A DNA stretch of 64,000 bases, taken from G965222535 sp965222535 (GTDB lineage: Bacteria; Pseudomonadota; Gammaproteobacteria; HK1). Numbering within the stretch: the stretch's first letter is position 1; every line of letters starts with the position of its first letter. Shown piece by piece: positions 42,910-51,590 of the stretch. The notes under the pieces are model-generated. The model was not told the DNA's origin. It saw only the letters and a program-made list of their open reading frames with translations, and made no database searches. The translations under genes and the position numbers were made by a program. The stretch is from contig OZ244957.1 of NCBI GenBank assembly GCA_965222535.1, positions 2,108,001-2,172,000 on the forward strand. The letters run 5' to 3'.

Positions 42910-44817
42910 ATGAAAAAATTTGTATATGTATTACTCATCGCGTTTGCAACGTTGATTATAAACGGCTGCCCGGCGTCGTTTGCCCCCAAACGAGTGGGCG
43001 TCAAGAAACCCGCACCGCAGATTGTCAATTCGAATATTGAGGTGTGCTATCGCAATCTCCCAGAGGTATTGGGGGAATCGGTTTTGTCTTTCTCAGTCAA
43101 GGTGCCTAATGTTACCGGTATCGATTCGGTGCGAACCGATGCGACCGACTTTTGCTATCGACCGCGCTACAACGGCACCATGCAGATATTGAAAACTTTT
43201 CTTGATAATGAATTGCGCAGCACTACTGTTGAACCGTATACGATAAATACCCGCTTGGCAAAGGATAGCTTGTATTTCGTATTTGAACCAAAGACTGTGC
43301 CGGTGGTGTCCGAGGAAGGCTATGTGTCGCAGCTCGCAGTATGTGAAAATCACTACAGATTTAATCGACTGACGACCGGTGCCGGGGGTAACGCGGCAGA
43401 TTGCTACCGCGCCATATTGACTAAGGACGCAAAGAATGAAGCCGCTCTGCAAGGACTTGAGCGCATCACTGAACGCTATATCACCTTAGCGCAAAACAGT
43501 GTTGACAAGCAGCAATACGGCAAGGCGGAGCGCTTTCTGAAACGATTAGCGATAGTCTCTTCAGAACATCCCAAAATAGAGGAATTCAGCACGACGATAG
43601 AGGAAGGCAAGGCAGCGCGCGCCAAGGCGCAACAAGAGGAAGAAGCAGAAATGATGCGCATAGCGGCGCTACAGCGCGACAAGGAAGAAGAAACGCGGCG
43701 CAAGGAGCAGGAAAAATACGAAGAAGCCTTGAAAAAACTTCAACAGGGAGAGATCAAGCTGCAAGAAGCGGCGACGCAGAGGGCAGCCGAATTGAAGCGC
43801 CAGGAAGAAGAGCTAGAACGCAAAGAGGAAGAGCTAAAACGTAAAGAAGAGGTGCTGGAGCAGCAGCGTGAGGAAGAAAGTGAAGCCGAATTGAAGCGCA
43901 AAGAAGAAGAGTTCAAACGCAAGCAGGAAGAGCTGAAACGTAAACAGGAGGCGCTGAAGCAGCAGCGCCTGAAAGAAGAGCAGAAGGGTAAACAACAACA
44001 ACAGGAATTGAAGGAAAAGCGTGAAGCCGAAAAGTCCCTGCGTCTTGCGTTAGAGAAGAAGGCGAAGGAGAAGGAGGCGGAGGAGGAGGAGAAAGCAAAG
44101 GCACGCTCAACCATCACTGACAGTTTTGCAGGCCCGCAGTTGGTGAGCATCAGAAAGGGCTGCTTCCTGATGGGTAGCCCCGAATCAGAACCATCTAGGG
44201 ACGTGGATGAGACCCTGCACTATGTATGTATCGAAAGAGGTTTTGAGATTGGCAAGTACGAGGTTAGCTTTGACGAGTACGATCTGTTTGTGCAGGACAC
44301 CAAAGGGGTAAGGCCGAACGATTGGTCATGGGGGCGCGGCGACCGTCCAGCGATTAATGTATCTTGGGTTGATGCTTTAGCTTATACCCAGTGGTTGACG
44401 GAAAAGACCGGGAAACGTTATCGCCTGCCCACCGAGGCGGAATGGGAATATACGGCGCGCGCTGGGAGTACGACGCGATTCCCGTGGGGTGATGTAGCGG
44501 CCAATCAGCGTGCAAACTGCGATGGCTGTAAAGGCAAAATGGAGGGGCAACTGCGTACTGCGTCAGTCGGCTCGTTCCCGGCCAATAAATGGGAATTGTA
44601 TGATACGGCGGGGAACGTCTGGGAATGGACCTGTTCGGTATACGATGATAGCTACAGCGGAGCAGAAACCAAATGCATAACCAGCAGCGATGAGCCTCGG
44701 GTTATCCGCGGCGGTTCATGGAAGGATGGCCCGAGTGGTATTCGCTCAGCTTATCGCAACGGCAATACCCCTAGCGAAAAAAGCAATGATATTGGTTTTC
44801 GGGTGGTGCGTTATTAA
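42910..44817 (+). CDS. Lipoprotein with long coiled coil and C-terminal FGE-sulfatase (SUMF1-like) domain
   Basis: A 635-residue protein in three parts. First, a lipoprotein signal (FATLIINGC, lipobox cysteine C20) and an unknown domain to about 220 with six cysteines. Second, a highly charged coiled coil of E/K/R/Q repeats (about 225-405, with runs like ELKRKEEELKRKEEVL). Third, an FGE-sulfatase domain (about 415-635: GCFLMGSPESEPSRDVDE, YEVSFDEYDLF, RPAINVSWVDALAY, LPTEAEWEYTARAG, VWEWTCSVYDD, RVIRGGSWKDGPSGIRSAYR). The oxidase CxxxxC of true formylglycine-generating enzymes is missing, so the domain is probably PvdO-like or structural. No sulfatase neighbours it. Confidence 0.88.
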   Translation: MKKFVYVLLIAFATLIINGCPASFAPKRVGVKKPAPQIVNSNIEVCYRNLPEVLGESVLSFSVKVPNVTGIDSVRTDATDFCYRPRYNGTMQILKTFLDNELRSTTVEPYTINTRLAKDSLYFVFEPKTVPVVSEEGYVSQLAVCENHYRFNRLTTGAGGNAADCYRAILTKDAKNEAALQGLERITERYITLAQNSVDKQQYGKAERFLKRLAIVSSEHPKIEEFSTTIEEGKAARAKAQQEEEAEMMRIAALQRDKEEETRRKEQEKYEEALKKLQQGEIKLQEAATQRAAELKRQEEELERKEEELKRKEEVLEQQREEESEAELKRKEEEFKRKQEELKRKQEALKQQRLKEEQKGKQQQQELKEKREAEKSLRLALEKKAKEKEAEEEEKAKARSTITDSFAGPQLVSIRKGCFLMGSPESEPSRDVDETLHYVCIERGFEIGKYEVSFDEYDLFVQDTKGVRPNDWSWGRGDRPAINVSWVDALAYTQWLTEKTGKRYRLPTEAEWEYTARAGSTTRFPWGDVAANQRANCDGCKGKMEGQLRTASVGSFPANKWELYDTAGNVWEWTCSVYDDSYSGAETKCITSSDEPRVIRGGSWKDGPSGIRSAYRNGNTPSEKSNDIGFRVVRY

Positions 44818-44903
44818 CAATGCACAGGTGAAGTGAAATCTCCTCATCAACGGTGTGCGTAGGAATGCGATCATTATTATCGGCACAATCAGCGGCCTTG
44901 CGC

Positions 44904-44995
44904 GGGCGTGTGGCACATGAGGGCGCGCGGTTTTCGCGGCGCTGCTTGTCAGCCAGAGTGGCAGCACTCTTGCTGTGGGCGTGTGGCACATGAGG
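44904..44995 (+). repeat. 19-bp direct repeat upstream of metF
   Basis: GGGCGTGTGGCACATGAGG occurs twice, at 44904-44922 and 44977-44995, 73 bases apart. The second copy overlaps the ribosome site and start region of metF. The spacing (about seven helical turns) would suit an operator pair or an RNA element. No known motif was recognised. Confidence 0.8.
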
Positions 44996-45011
44996 CTTGA
45001 GGAGCGCCGCT

Positions 45012-45896
45012 TTGAGTGATTTGTGTGCTGCGTTCAGTAGCGGTGATTTTGTTATCACTGCAGAGCTGACACCGACCAAAGGCACGCATACGGCGTCATT
45101 TTTGTCTAAGGCGGCGCAACTCCGCGATCACATAACGGCGATTAATGTCACCGATTGTCATGCGGCGCGCATGACGATGTCGCCGTTGGCGGCGGCGGTC
45201 TTGCTGCAGCAGCAGGGGATTGAGTCGATTATGCAGCTCACCACCCGTGACCGTAATCGTATTGCTCTGCAAGCGGATCTGCTCGGCGCGTGGGCGCTTG
45301 GCGTTCGTAATGTCACCTTCATGGGCGGCGATCCACCTAAAAACGGGGACCACCCCGATGCGAAGGGGGTGTTTGATGTGTACGCTTCACAGTTGATCGC
45401 TGCGGCGCAAGGGCTGGCCCGCAACCGCGACTATAACGGTAATCAACTGGATGGAGGTGCCAGCTACACGATCGGCGCTGTGGTCAACCCTGGTTCCTCC
45501 GACCAGCACGGGGAGCTTGAGCGTATGCAACAAAAATGTACCGCAGGGGCGACCTTTTTTCAAACTCAGGCGGTTTATGATACCACGCTATTTAGCGCTT
45601 TTATTGAGCGTGTCCGTAGTCGTAAAGAGATGCGTGATACGAAAATCCTAGCGGGCATTATCCCGCTTAAATCAGCATCCATGGCGCGCTATCTGAACCA
45701 CAACGTGCCGGGCATCAAGGTACCCGAAGAGCTGATTGAGGAAATTGCTGCGGCTGACGATGCGGCAGCGGTATCGATCGCTCAATGCAGGCGGATTATG
45801 CAACCGCTGCGCTCACTGTGTGACGGCGTCCATGTCATGGCGATTGGTTGGGAACGTCACATACCGGCTATCATCAACGGCATACGCGACGGGTAG
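45012..45896 (+). CDS. metF: Methylenetetrahydrofolate reductase
   Basis: MetF makes 5-methyl-THF for methionine synthesis. The 294-residue product has the TIM-barrel MTHFR pattern: FVITAELTPTKGTHTASFL, INVTDCHAARM, QLTTRDRNRIALQADLLGA, FMGGDPPKNGDHPDAKGVFD, and AGATFFQTQAVYD followed by LAGIIPLKSASMARYLN. The sequence departs from E. coli MetF and belongs to the broader bacterial family. Two TTG starts are possible. The one at 45012 has GAGGAG 7 bases upstream and gives MSDLCAAF; TTG 44997 would add five residues. metK follows on the same strand after a repeat-rich gap. Confidence 0.88.
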   Translation: MSDLCAAFSSGDFVITAELTPTKGTHTASFLSKAAQLRDHITAINVTDCHAARMTMSPLAAAVLLQQQGIESIMQLTTRDRNRIALQADLLGAWALGVRNVTFMGGDPPKNGDHPDAKGVFDVYASQLIAAAQGLARNRDYNGNQLDGGASYTIGAVVNPGSSDQHGELERMQQKCTAGATFFQTQAVYDTTLFSAFIERVRSRKEMRDTKILAGIIPLKSASMARYLNHNVPGIKVPEELIEEIAAADDAAAVSIAQCRRIMQPLRSLCDGVHVMAIGWERHIPAIINGIRDG

Positions 45897-46211
45897 GGCG
45901 CATCAACTGTGGCACTTGTCTATACTTGCAATCCTTTTGTGTACCAAGTGCCTCTGGGAATGCTTTGGGCAGCGCTCTGGAAGTGGGAGCAATGCCCCTT
46001 CCAGCAATCATTTCATGGTGCCGCAGACCGGTCAGCGAACGGCGCGCCGTTAGGTGCTCCTAATTAAAATAAAATACACTCTCTTACCCCAAACTCCTAT
46101 TCCGCTAGGGGTTTTCTAGGCGCAAAGCGGTACAGTGCAGGCCCTGAGTCCGCCACCCGCCTGCTCTTGAGTTAAGGGATGCCATCTCTCAAAGTATAAG
46201 GAGCTTGAGTA
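45897..46211. other. metF-metK intergenic region with family B piece
   Basis: About 315 bases. 45950-46080 resembles family B (TTCATGGTGCCGC, GACCGGTCAGCGAACGGCGC, GCCGTTAGGTGCTCCTAATT) and runs on to CCCAAACTCCTATTCCG and a TTTTCTAGG end like family A. The last 12 bases hold the metK ribosome site AAGGAG. I looked for a SAM or SAH riboswitch fold and saw none. Confidence 0.65.
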
Positions 46212-47375
46212 GTGCAAAAGCGTAGTTTTCTGTTCACCAGTGAATCTGTCTCTGAGGGGCATCCAGATAAGGTCTGCGATCGTCTGTCAGACGAGGTGGT
46301 GGATTTATACCTAAGCGCCGATCCCCAAGCGCGCGTGGGTTGCGAGACCCTGTGCACCACTAACCGCGTTATAGTCGCCGGCGAAACCCGCGGGCCTGAT
46401 GGGATCAACGATCAAATAGAAGACGTGGCGCGCAAAACCATTCGTCAGATCGGTTATCAGCAGGAAGGTTTTGATTGGCGTCATACGAGCGTTGAGATTT
46501 ATCTGCATTCGCAGTCAAGCGATATCGCACAAGGCGTGGATGCCTTGGGAAATAAAGACGAAGGCGCTGGGGATCAAGGCATAATGTTTGGCTATGCGTG
46601 CAATGAAACCGATAGTTTAATGCCTGCGGCTATCGAATTTTCGCACCGCATTCTGAAGTCCATGGCGAATGCGCGTCATGCACAGCATGTCGCTGGGTTG
46701 GGGCCAGACTCAAAAAGCCAGGTGAGCTTGCGCTACGAAAATGGGCTGCCGGTGGCGGCCACCTCAGTGGTGGTATCGACCCAACACGACGCCGCATTGT
46801 CACAGGATGAGGTGCGCGAACTGGTGCGTCCATTTGTCGTGCAAACGCTGCCCGATGGCTGGATGTGCGAGGAGGCTGCATTCCATGTGAACCCTACTGG
46901 AAAGTTTGTTATCGGCGGTCCAGACGGTGATTGTGGGCTGACGGGGCGCAAAATCATCGTCGATACGTATGGTGGCGCGGCACCCCACGGTGGTGGTGCA
47001 TTTTCCGGCAAAGACCCATCTAAAGTCGATCGATCGGCAGCTTACGCGGCGCGCTATTTGGCAAAAAATGTGGTCGCAGCGGGTCTGGCTGAACGCTGTA
47101 CCATTCAACTAGCTTATGCGATTGGTGTATCCGAGCCGTTGTCGCTGTATCTTGACACCGCTGGCACAGGCAACGTAGATGAAGTGCGTTTAGTTAAAGT
47201 ATTACAGGAATTGATGCCCCTGTCCCCACGCGGGATCCGTCAGCACCTGAAGCTGAATCGACCGATTTACGCACGCACCGCGGCGTACGGGCACTTTGGT
47301 CGTACGCCCGACGAGGATGGTGGGTTTTCTTGGGAGCGTACGGATCTGGTTGATGCGTTGCGCGGTGCACTCTGA
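46212..47375 (+). CDS. metK: S-adenosylmethionine synthetase
   Basis: MetK makes SAM from methionine and ATP. The 387-residue protein has FTSESVSEGHPDKVCD, the signature GAGDQGIMFGYACNET, GGPDGDCGLTGRKIIVDTYGG-type block (GGPDGDCGLTGRK) and GGGAFSGKDPSKVDRSAAY, all intact. It starts at GTG 46212, with TAAGGAG 8 bases upstream. Position after metF suggests a methionine/SAM theme, but the intergenic repeats make co-transcription uncertain. Confidence 0.97.
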   Translation: MQKRSFLFTSESVSEGHPDKVCDRLSDEVVDLYLSADPQARVGCETLCTTNRVIVAGETRGPDGINDQIEDVARKTIRQIGYQQEGFDWRHTSVEIYLHSQSSDIAQGVDALGNKDEGAGDQGIMFGYACNETDSLMPAAIEFSHRILKSMANARHAQHVAGLGPDSKSQVSLRYENGLPVAATSVVVSTQHDAALSQDEVRELVRPFVVQTLPDGWMCEEAAFHVNPTGKFVIGGPDGDCGLTGRKIIVDTYGGAAPHGGGAFSGKDPSKVDRSAAYAARYLAKNVVAAGLAERCTIQLAYAIGVSEPLSLYLDTAGTGNVDEVRLVKVLQELMPLSPRGIRQHLKLNRPIYARTAAYGHFGRTPDEDGGFSWERTDLVDALRGAL

Positions 47376-47511
47376 AGTCAGCACCGCGCAGCCCCTTGGC
47401 AGCGGCGTGTGCCAACCGCAGAGCCAATGTCCCTTGGTCATCCTGCTTGCCCCTTGCGGGTGGCAGATGGGTTGTTGTCGCTTTCTCCTCCTCCCGCGAC
47501 CACGGGCTCCA

Positions 47512-47913
47512 TTATCCCTCTGCGGCAGCAGTGACGACCATGGTTCCTTCGACTTCGACACAGGCACCTTTAGGTAGGCTTACGACGCCGACAGCGGCGC
47601 GTGCTGGGTAGGGCGGGGTGAACAATGCCCGCATCACTTCGTTGACGATGTGGAAATCCGACAGGTCGGTTAGATAGACGTTAAGTTTGACGATATGATC
47701 GAGCGAGCCACCGGCGGCGGTGGCAACCGCGGACAGGTTACTGAAGGCCTGTTGCACTTGTTCCTGCTTGCCGCTCACCAGTTGTTGGGTGGTTGGATCG
47801 AGCGGAATCTGACCTGACAGATACACTGTGTCGCCGCTGCGAATGGCCTGCGAGTAAACGCCGATGGCAGCGGGGGCATCAGCGCTCTGGATGGGGCTCT
47901 TTGACGTTGACAT
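47512..47913 (-). CDS. ridA: RidA-family enamine/imine deaminase
   Basis: RidA hydrolyses reactive enamines made by PLP enzymes. The 133-residue product matches the YjgF/RidA family: APAAIGVYSQAIRSGDTVYLSGQIPLDP, with FSNLSAVATAAGG and the C-terminal RAAVGVVSLPKGACVEVEGT containing the active Arg and the proximal Glu. It follows spoT by 58 bases on the same strand, the usual spoT-ridA order. A 136-base gap with no feature separates it from metK. Confidence 0.95.
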   Translation of the reverse strand: MSTSKSPIQSADAPAAIGVYSQAIRSGDTVYLSGQIPLDPTTQQLVSGKQEQVQQAFSNLSAVATAAGGSLDHIVKLNVYLTDLSDFHIVNEVMRALFTPPYPARAAVGVVSLPKGACVEVEGTMVVTAAAEG

Positions 47914-47971
47914 CTTGGGGACTCCTGTGTTGTTGATACATCCAGATGGAATTCGGCGCGCCTAGCAGCGT

Positions 47972-50077
47972 TCAGGAATGGATGCGCTGGATGCGAGAGA
48001 CCAATTTGGAACGCAGGATGCGATTCATGACTTTGTTGAGTTGTTCACAACCGCTCACTTCCAACACGAAATCTAAACCGGAATTGATGCCGTCTTCGCT
48101 GTAGACCTTGGCCTCGTCGATATTCACGCCCAGATTGGCGATAGTTTTTGCCACCGCCGCCAGCGTGCCGGTGCTGTTTCCCACGTATACGCGCAGATCA
48201 ACCTGGAAGGTTGCGGATAGGTTTGGCTCCCAGTCCACTTCTACGCAGGGCATGGACGAGCGCATTGCTTTTGCGAGCTCGCGGCAACTGGCGGTATGTA
48301 CCATGATGCCGGACTTTGGGGTGAGTACGCCGGAGATCGGATCGCCCGGGATCGGATAGCAGCACTTGCCGAGTTTCACCACATGACCGTCCGCGCCGCG
48401 GATCAGCACTGGCTCAGGCGGCGGTGCGTCATGCTGCGGCAGCTCATGGCTGAGATTTGTCATCAGGCGTTCGGCGACAAAAGCCGCCGGGCGCTTGCCA
48501 AATCCTATTTCTTGCAGTAACGCTTCGCGGTTGGTAAGCGCCAACTGCCGACTGAGGATGTCGAAGCGATCAGCGGGGATGTGATCCAGTGCTGTGGCTC
48601 TGTGCGCCAGCGCTTGTTTCAGCAACTGTTCGCCGACTTCAATGGCTTCCTTCTGGCTGAGCTTTCTGAGGTACCCACGGATGCCGGCGCGTGCTTTGGC
48701 GCTCACCACGAAGTTCAGCCAGATGGCGCTGGCGCGTGACTGCGGCGAGGTGATGATCTCGATCATCTGGCCGTTTTGCAGTGCGGTATGCAGCGGTGCT
48801 TCCTGCCGGTTTATCTTAGCGCCAATGCAGTGATTGCCGATGTCGGTATGGATTGCATACGCAAAGTCAACCGCGGTGGCTGTAGCGGGCAGTGCTTTGA
48901 TATCGCCGTCTGGGGTAAATACGTAGATGTCGCGCGGGAAAAGATCGGCTTTTATGTCTTCAACAAACTCAATCGGATCATCCGCTGCGTTATGCAGATC
49001 ATACAGCCCGCGCAGCCACTCCGTGGCCTGTATGCGCGTATCCTCGCCGAGCGCGTCATTATTCAGCCAGCGCACGGCGATGCCGTGTTCGCCGACGATG
49101 TTCATGTTCTCGGTGCGGATTGCTACTGCAATCGACGCGCCATTGGTGCCGCTCAGCCGCGTGTGCAGTGATTGATAGCCGTTGTCTTTCGGCAACGCGA
49201 TGTAATCCTTGAAACAACTGAACACCGGTCGATAGAGTTGGTGGACTGCGCCGAGCGCCCGATAGCAATCGCCGATTGAGGTTACGCGGATGTGAAACTC
49301 GATCAGATTGAGCGAATCCCGAACCCGCCGCGCAGGGTTGATTTGGCGATACAGGCGGTAGGGATGGGGGGTGCAGCGCTCTACCTTGGCGGTTATATCA
49401 TTGTGCTGTAGCTGTTGCTCAAAAGCATCGCAAATTTTGTCGGCAGCGAGTGTCTGCTCGTCCATTGCCCGCTTGATGGCGGCGGCGAACACCCGATGGC
49501 GGTAGGGATACAATGCCTCGAAGCCCATGTTCTCAAGAGCTAGGCACATTTTGCGCAGTCCCAGACGATCAGCAATCGGGGCGTACACCTCAAGCGTCTC
49601 AAGCGCGATGCGCCGCTGTTTAGCGCGCTTCAGCGCCGTCAAGGTGTGCATGTTATGCAGCCGATCGGCTAACTTTATGAGGATTACGCGGACATCGCCT
49701 ACCATCGCCATCACCATTCTTCTGAAGCTTTCCGCCTGACGTTGGGTGGCATCTTGGAATTTGACTTTATCGAGTTTCGTTACGCTATCTACCAGTTCGG
49801 CGATCTCGCCGCCGAATTGCTCTTCGATATGACTCTTGTCGAGGGGGGTGTCTTCAATCACATCGTGCAGGATTGCAGCGGCGATGCTGGCATAGTCCAT
49901 GCGCATCTCAACCAAGGTTTGTGCCACCGCCAGCGGGTGATCGATATAATCTCCTCCAGAAGCGCGAACTTGGCCGGCGTGTGCGTTGGCGGCGAATTGG
50001 TAGGCGCGATGGATGCCATTGATCTTGTCGGGTTGCAGGTAGCGACTGGCCTCTCTGCAGAGTGCATTAATTGACAT
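47972..50077 (-). CDS. spoT: SpoT-type (p)ppGpp hydrolase with degenerate synthetase site
   Basis: A 701-residue RelA/SpoT homologue. The HD hydrolase is complete: YIDHP (H47), ILHDVIEDT (H71-D72) and KLADRLHNM (D138, N142). In the synthetase domain the two acidic residues equivalent to E. coli SpoT D259 and E319 are N257 (SLNLIEFHI) and A317 (ASIAVAIRT); FKDYIALPKDNGYQSLHT is kept. TGS (DIYVFTPDGDIKALP), conserved-cysteine and ACT domains follow. By analogy to synthetase-dead alleles it should only hydrolyse (p)ppGpp. It is upstream of ridA; rpoZ and gmk are absent. Confidence 0.94.
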   Translation of the reverse strand: MSINALCREASRYLQPDKINGIHRAYQFAANAHAGQVRASGGDYIDHPLAVAQTLVEMRMDYASIAAAILHDVIEDTPLDKSHIEEQFGGEIAELVDSVTKLDKVKFQDATQRQAESFRRMVMAMVGDVRVILIKLADRLHNMHTLTALKRAKQRRIALETLEVYAPIADRLGLRKMCLALENMGFEALYPYRHRVFAAAIKRAMDEQTLAADKICDAFEQQLQHNDITAKVERCTPHPYRLYRQINPARRVRDSLNLIEFHIRVTSIGDCYRALGAVHQLYRPVFSCFKDYIALPKDNGYQSLHTRLSGTNGASIAVAIRTENMNIVGEHGIAVRWLNNDALGEDTRIQATEWLRGLYDLHNAADDPIEFVEDIKADLFPRDIYVFTPDGDIKALPATATAVDFAYAIHTDIGNHCIGAKINRQEAPLHTALQNGQMIEIITSPQSRASAIWLNFVVSAKARAGIRGYLRKLSQKEAIEVGEQLLKQALAHRATALDHIPADRFDILSRQLALTNREALLQEIGFGKRPAAFVAERLMTNLSHELPQHDAPPPEPVLIRGADGHVVKLGKCCYPIPGDPISGVLTPKSGIMVHTASCRELAKAMRSSMPCVEVDWEPNLSATFQVDLRVYVGNSTGTLAAVAKTIANLGVNIDEAKVYSEDGINSGLDFVLEVSGCEQLNKVMNRILRSKLVSRIQRIHS

Positions 50078-50441
50078 ACATCGCGATCCGTTGTGGTGCC
50101 GTTGCCATCAGAATGCAGTTGCTACAGTGACACGGTTACTGAATAGGTAGGATTTCAGCAATTAATGGATGCATAGTATATACCCCTTCTACTTGAAGAT
50201 GCAGGAGAGGGCTATTGTCATGCTCTCATCCCAGAGCCTCGCCCGAAGGCTTTTTCCAGAGCGTTTATCGAAGCCCTCGGCCCTGCACGGCGTTGAGGCG
50301 AGGGAGCAGGAGATACTGGGGATAGGGGTTTGGGGGAAGGGGGTACAGAGTTTTTTATTGTGTTCGGAGTGACCTAACCCTTTCCCCAATACAAACGTCT
50401 TTTTGCAAAATTATCCGCAACAGCCAAGCGTAGCTTGTTTT
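50078..50441. other. spoT-mnmA divergent/convergent gap with family B repeat
   Basis: 364 bases between the spoT start and the mnmA stop. 50275-50342 (CCTCGGCCCTGCACGGCGTT then GCAGGAGATACTGGGG) is the reverse complement of 62602-62668 with few changes. 50400-50470 (CAAGCGTAGCTTGTTTTTCAGG-like) matches the 27422-27480 hairpin part of family B in reverse. A CTACTTGAAGATG piece at 50190 also occurs at 58609 (CTACTTGAAGATG) and, inverted, near 62750. No gene. Confidence 0.65.
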
Positions 50442-51590
50442 TCAGGTGAATGAGGAGCGCCTAGCGGTGCCACAGATGCGGGCGCCGCCCAGGCATTCGT
50501 CTTTGTGGTAAAAAACCACGTACTGTCCTCGGGCGATCGCACGCTGCGGTTGCTGGAAGGCGACACTGCACGCATCGGCGGCGGTGGCGTGATCGACAAC
50601 GCAGGGTTGCAGTGGCTGGCGATGACGGATCCTGGCTAAGCAGTGAAAGTTGGTTTGTGGCGGGCGATAGCGGATCCAGTGCAGCCGATCAGCAGTTAAG
50701 CCCGATGACCACAATGCCGGGTGGTTGGCGTCCTGCACGACCATCAGGGTATTGCGCTCGTGGTCTTTTGCGGCTACATACCAGCGCCCTTCAGCCGCGC
50801 CGCGCACACCGCCGATAGTGAGTCCGCGCCGTTGCCCGATGGTATGGAAAGCCAAGCCTTGGTGTTCGCCGATGCAGCGGCCTGTGGTGTCGACGATTGG
50901 GCCTGGCTGGGGTTGCACATAGCGTTGCAGGAAAGGCCGCAACGCACGCTCACCGATAAAGCAAAGGCCGGTGCTGTCGCGCTTGGCGTGTACCGGCAAC
51001 CGCGCTTCCCGCGCCAAGGCGCGCACTTGTGGTTTGGCTAGTCGAGCAAGGGGAAACAACGCAGTCGCCAGCTGAGATTGATCTAGGCGGTGCAGAAAAT
51101 AGGTCTGATCCTTGTTTGCGTCGCTGCTGACCAGCAGTGCCACCGATCGACTGACGGGGGTGATGCAACGGGTGCTGTTTGCATAGTGGCCGGTGGCGAT
51201 AGCGCAACACCCAAGGCGTCGAGCGTGATCCGCGAAAGCGCCGAATTTTATTGTCGCATTGCACAACACATCTGGATTGGGCGTGCCCCCCGCAGCGTAT
51301 TCAGCGACAAACGGGCAAAACACATCGTCCCAGTATTCAGCGGCGCAATTTACCGTTGTCAACTCGACTCCTAAGCGTTCACATACCGCGGCGGCATCGG
51401 CGTGATCGCTTGCGGCATGGCAGTAGTTTGGGGTGTCATCCTCTTCCCAGTTCTTCATGAACATCGCACGCAGCGTGTAGCCGGCCCGCTTCAGCAGCCA
51501 TAACGCGACCGCCGAATCGACACCGCCTGAGATGGCGAGCATGACCGCCCCCGCTTCCTTTGGCGAGATCATCAGTGGTGCGCTCAGCAT
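50442..51590 (-). CDS. mnmA: tRNA-specific 2-thiouridylase
   Basis: MnmA puts sulfur on U34 of Lys, Glu and Gln tRNAs. The 382-residue protein has the PP-loop AISGGVDSAVALWLL (residues 19-33), NWEEDD, the catalytic C110 in GTPNPDVLCN, KDQTYFLHRLD and C210 in STGLCFIGER. The start is ATG 51590, overlapping the yhdP stop by seven bases (ATGCTGA). The last about 10 residues (CGTARRSSFT) are read from a family B repeat, which also supplies the stop; MnmA normally ends soon after the CLGG-x-I block. Confidence 0.95.
   Translation of the reverse strand: MLSAPLMISPKEAGAVMLAISGGVDSAVALWLLKRAGYTLRAMFMKNWEEDDTPNYCHAASDHADAAAVCERLGVELTTVNCAAEYWDDVFCPFVAEYAAGGTPNPDVLCNATIKFGAFADHARRLGCCAIATGHYANSTRCITPVSRSVALLVSSDANKDQTYFLHRLDQSQLATALFPLARLAKPQVRALAREARLPVHAKRDSTGLCFIGERALRPFLQRYVQPQPGPIVDTTGRCIGEHQGLAFHTIGQRRGLTIGGVRGAAEGRWYVAAKDHERNTLMVVQDANHPALWSSGLTADRLHWIRYRPPQTNFHCLARIRHRQPLQPCVVDHATAADACSVAFQQPQRAIARGQYVVFYHKDECLGGARICGTARRSSFT

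Noticed and set aside
43740..44150. Long minus-strand frame rich in Ser/Phe/Cys
   Set aside because: It is the antisense of the E/K/R coiled-coil codons of the lipoprotein and has no ribosome site or family.
46080..46211. Possible SAM or SAH riboswitch upstream of metK
   Set aside because: No pairing pattern of a known SAM/SAH class could be found by eye; only a ribosome site is supported.
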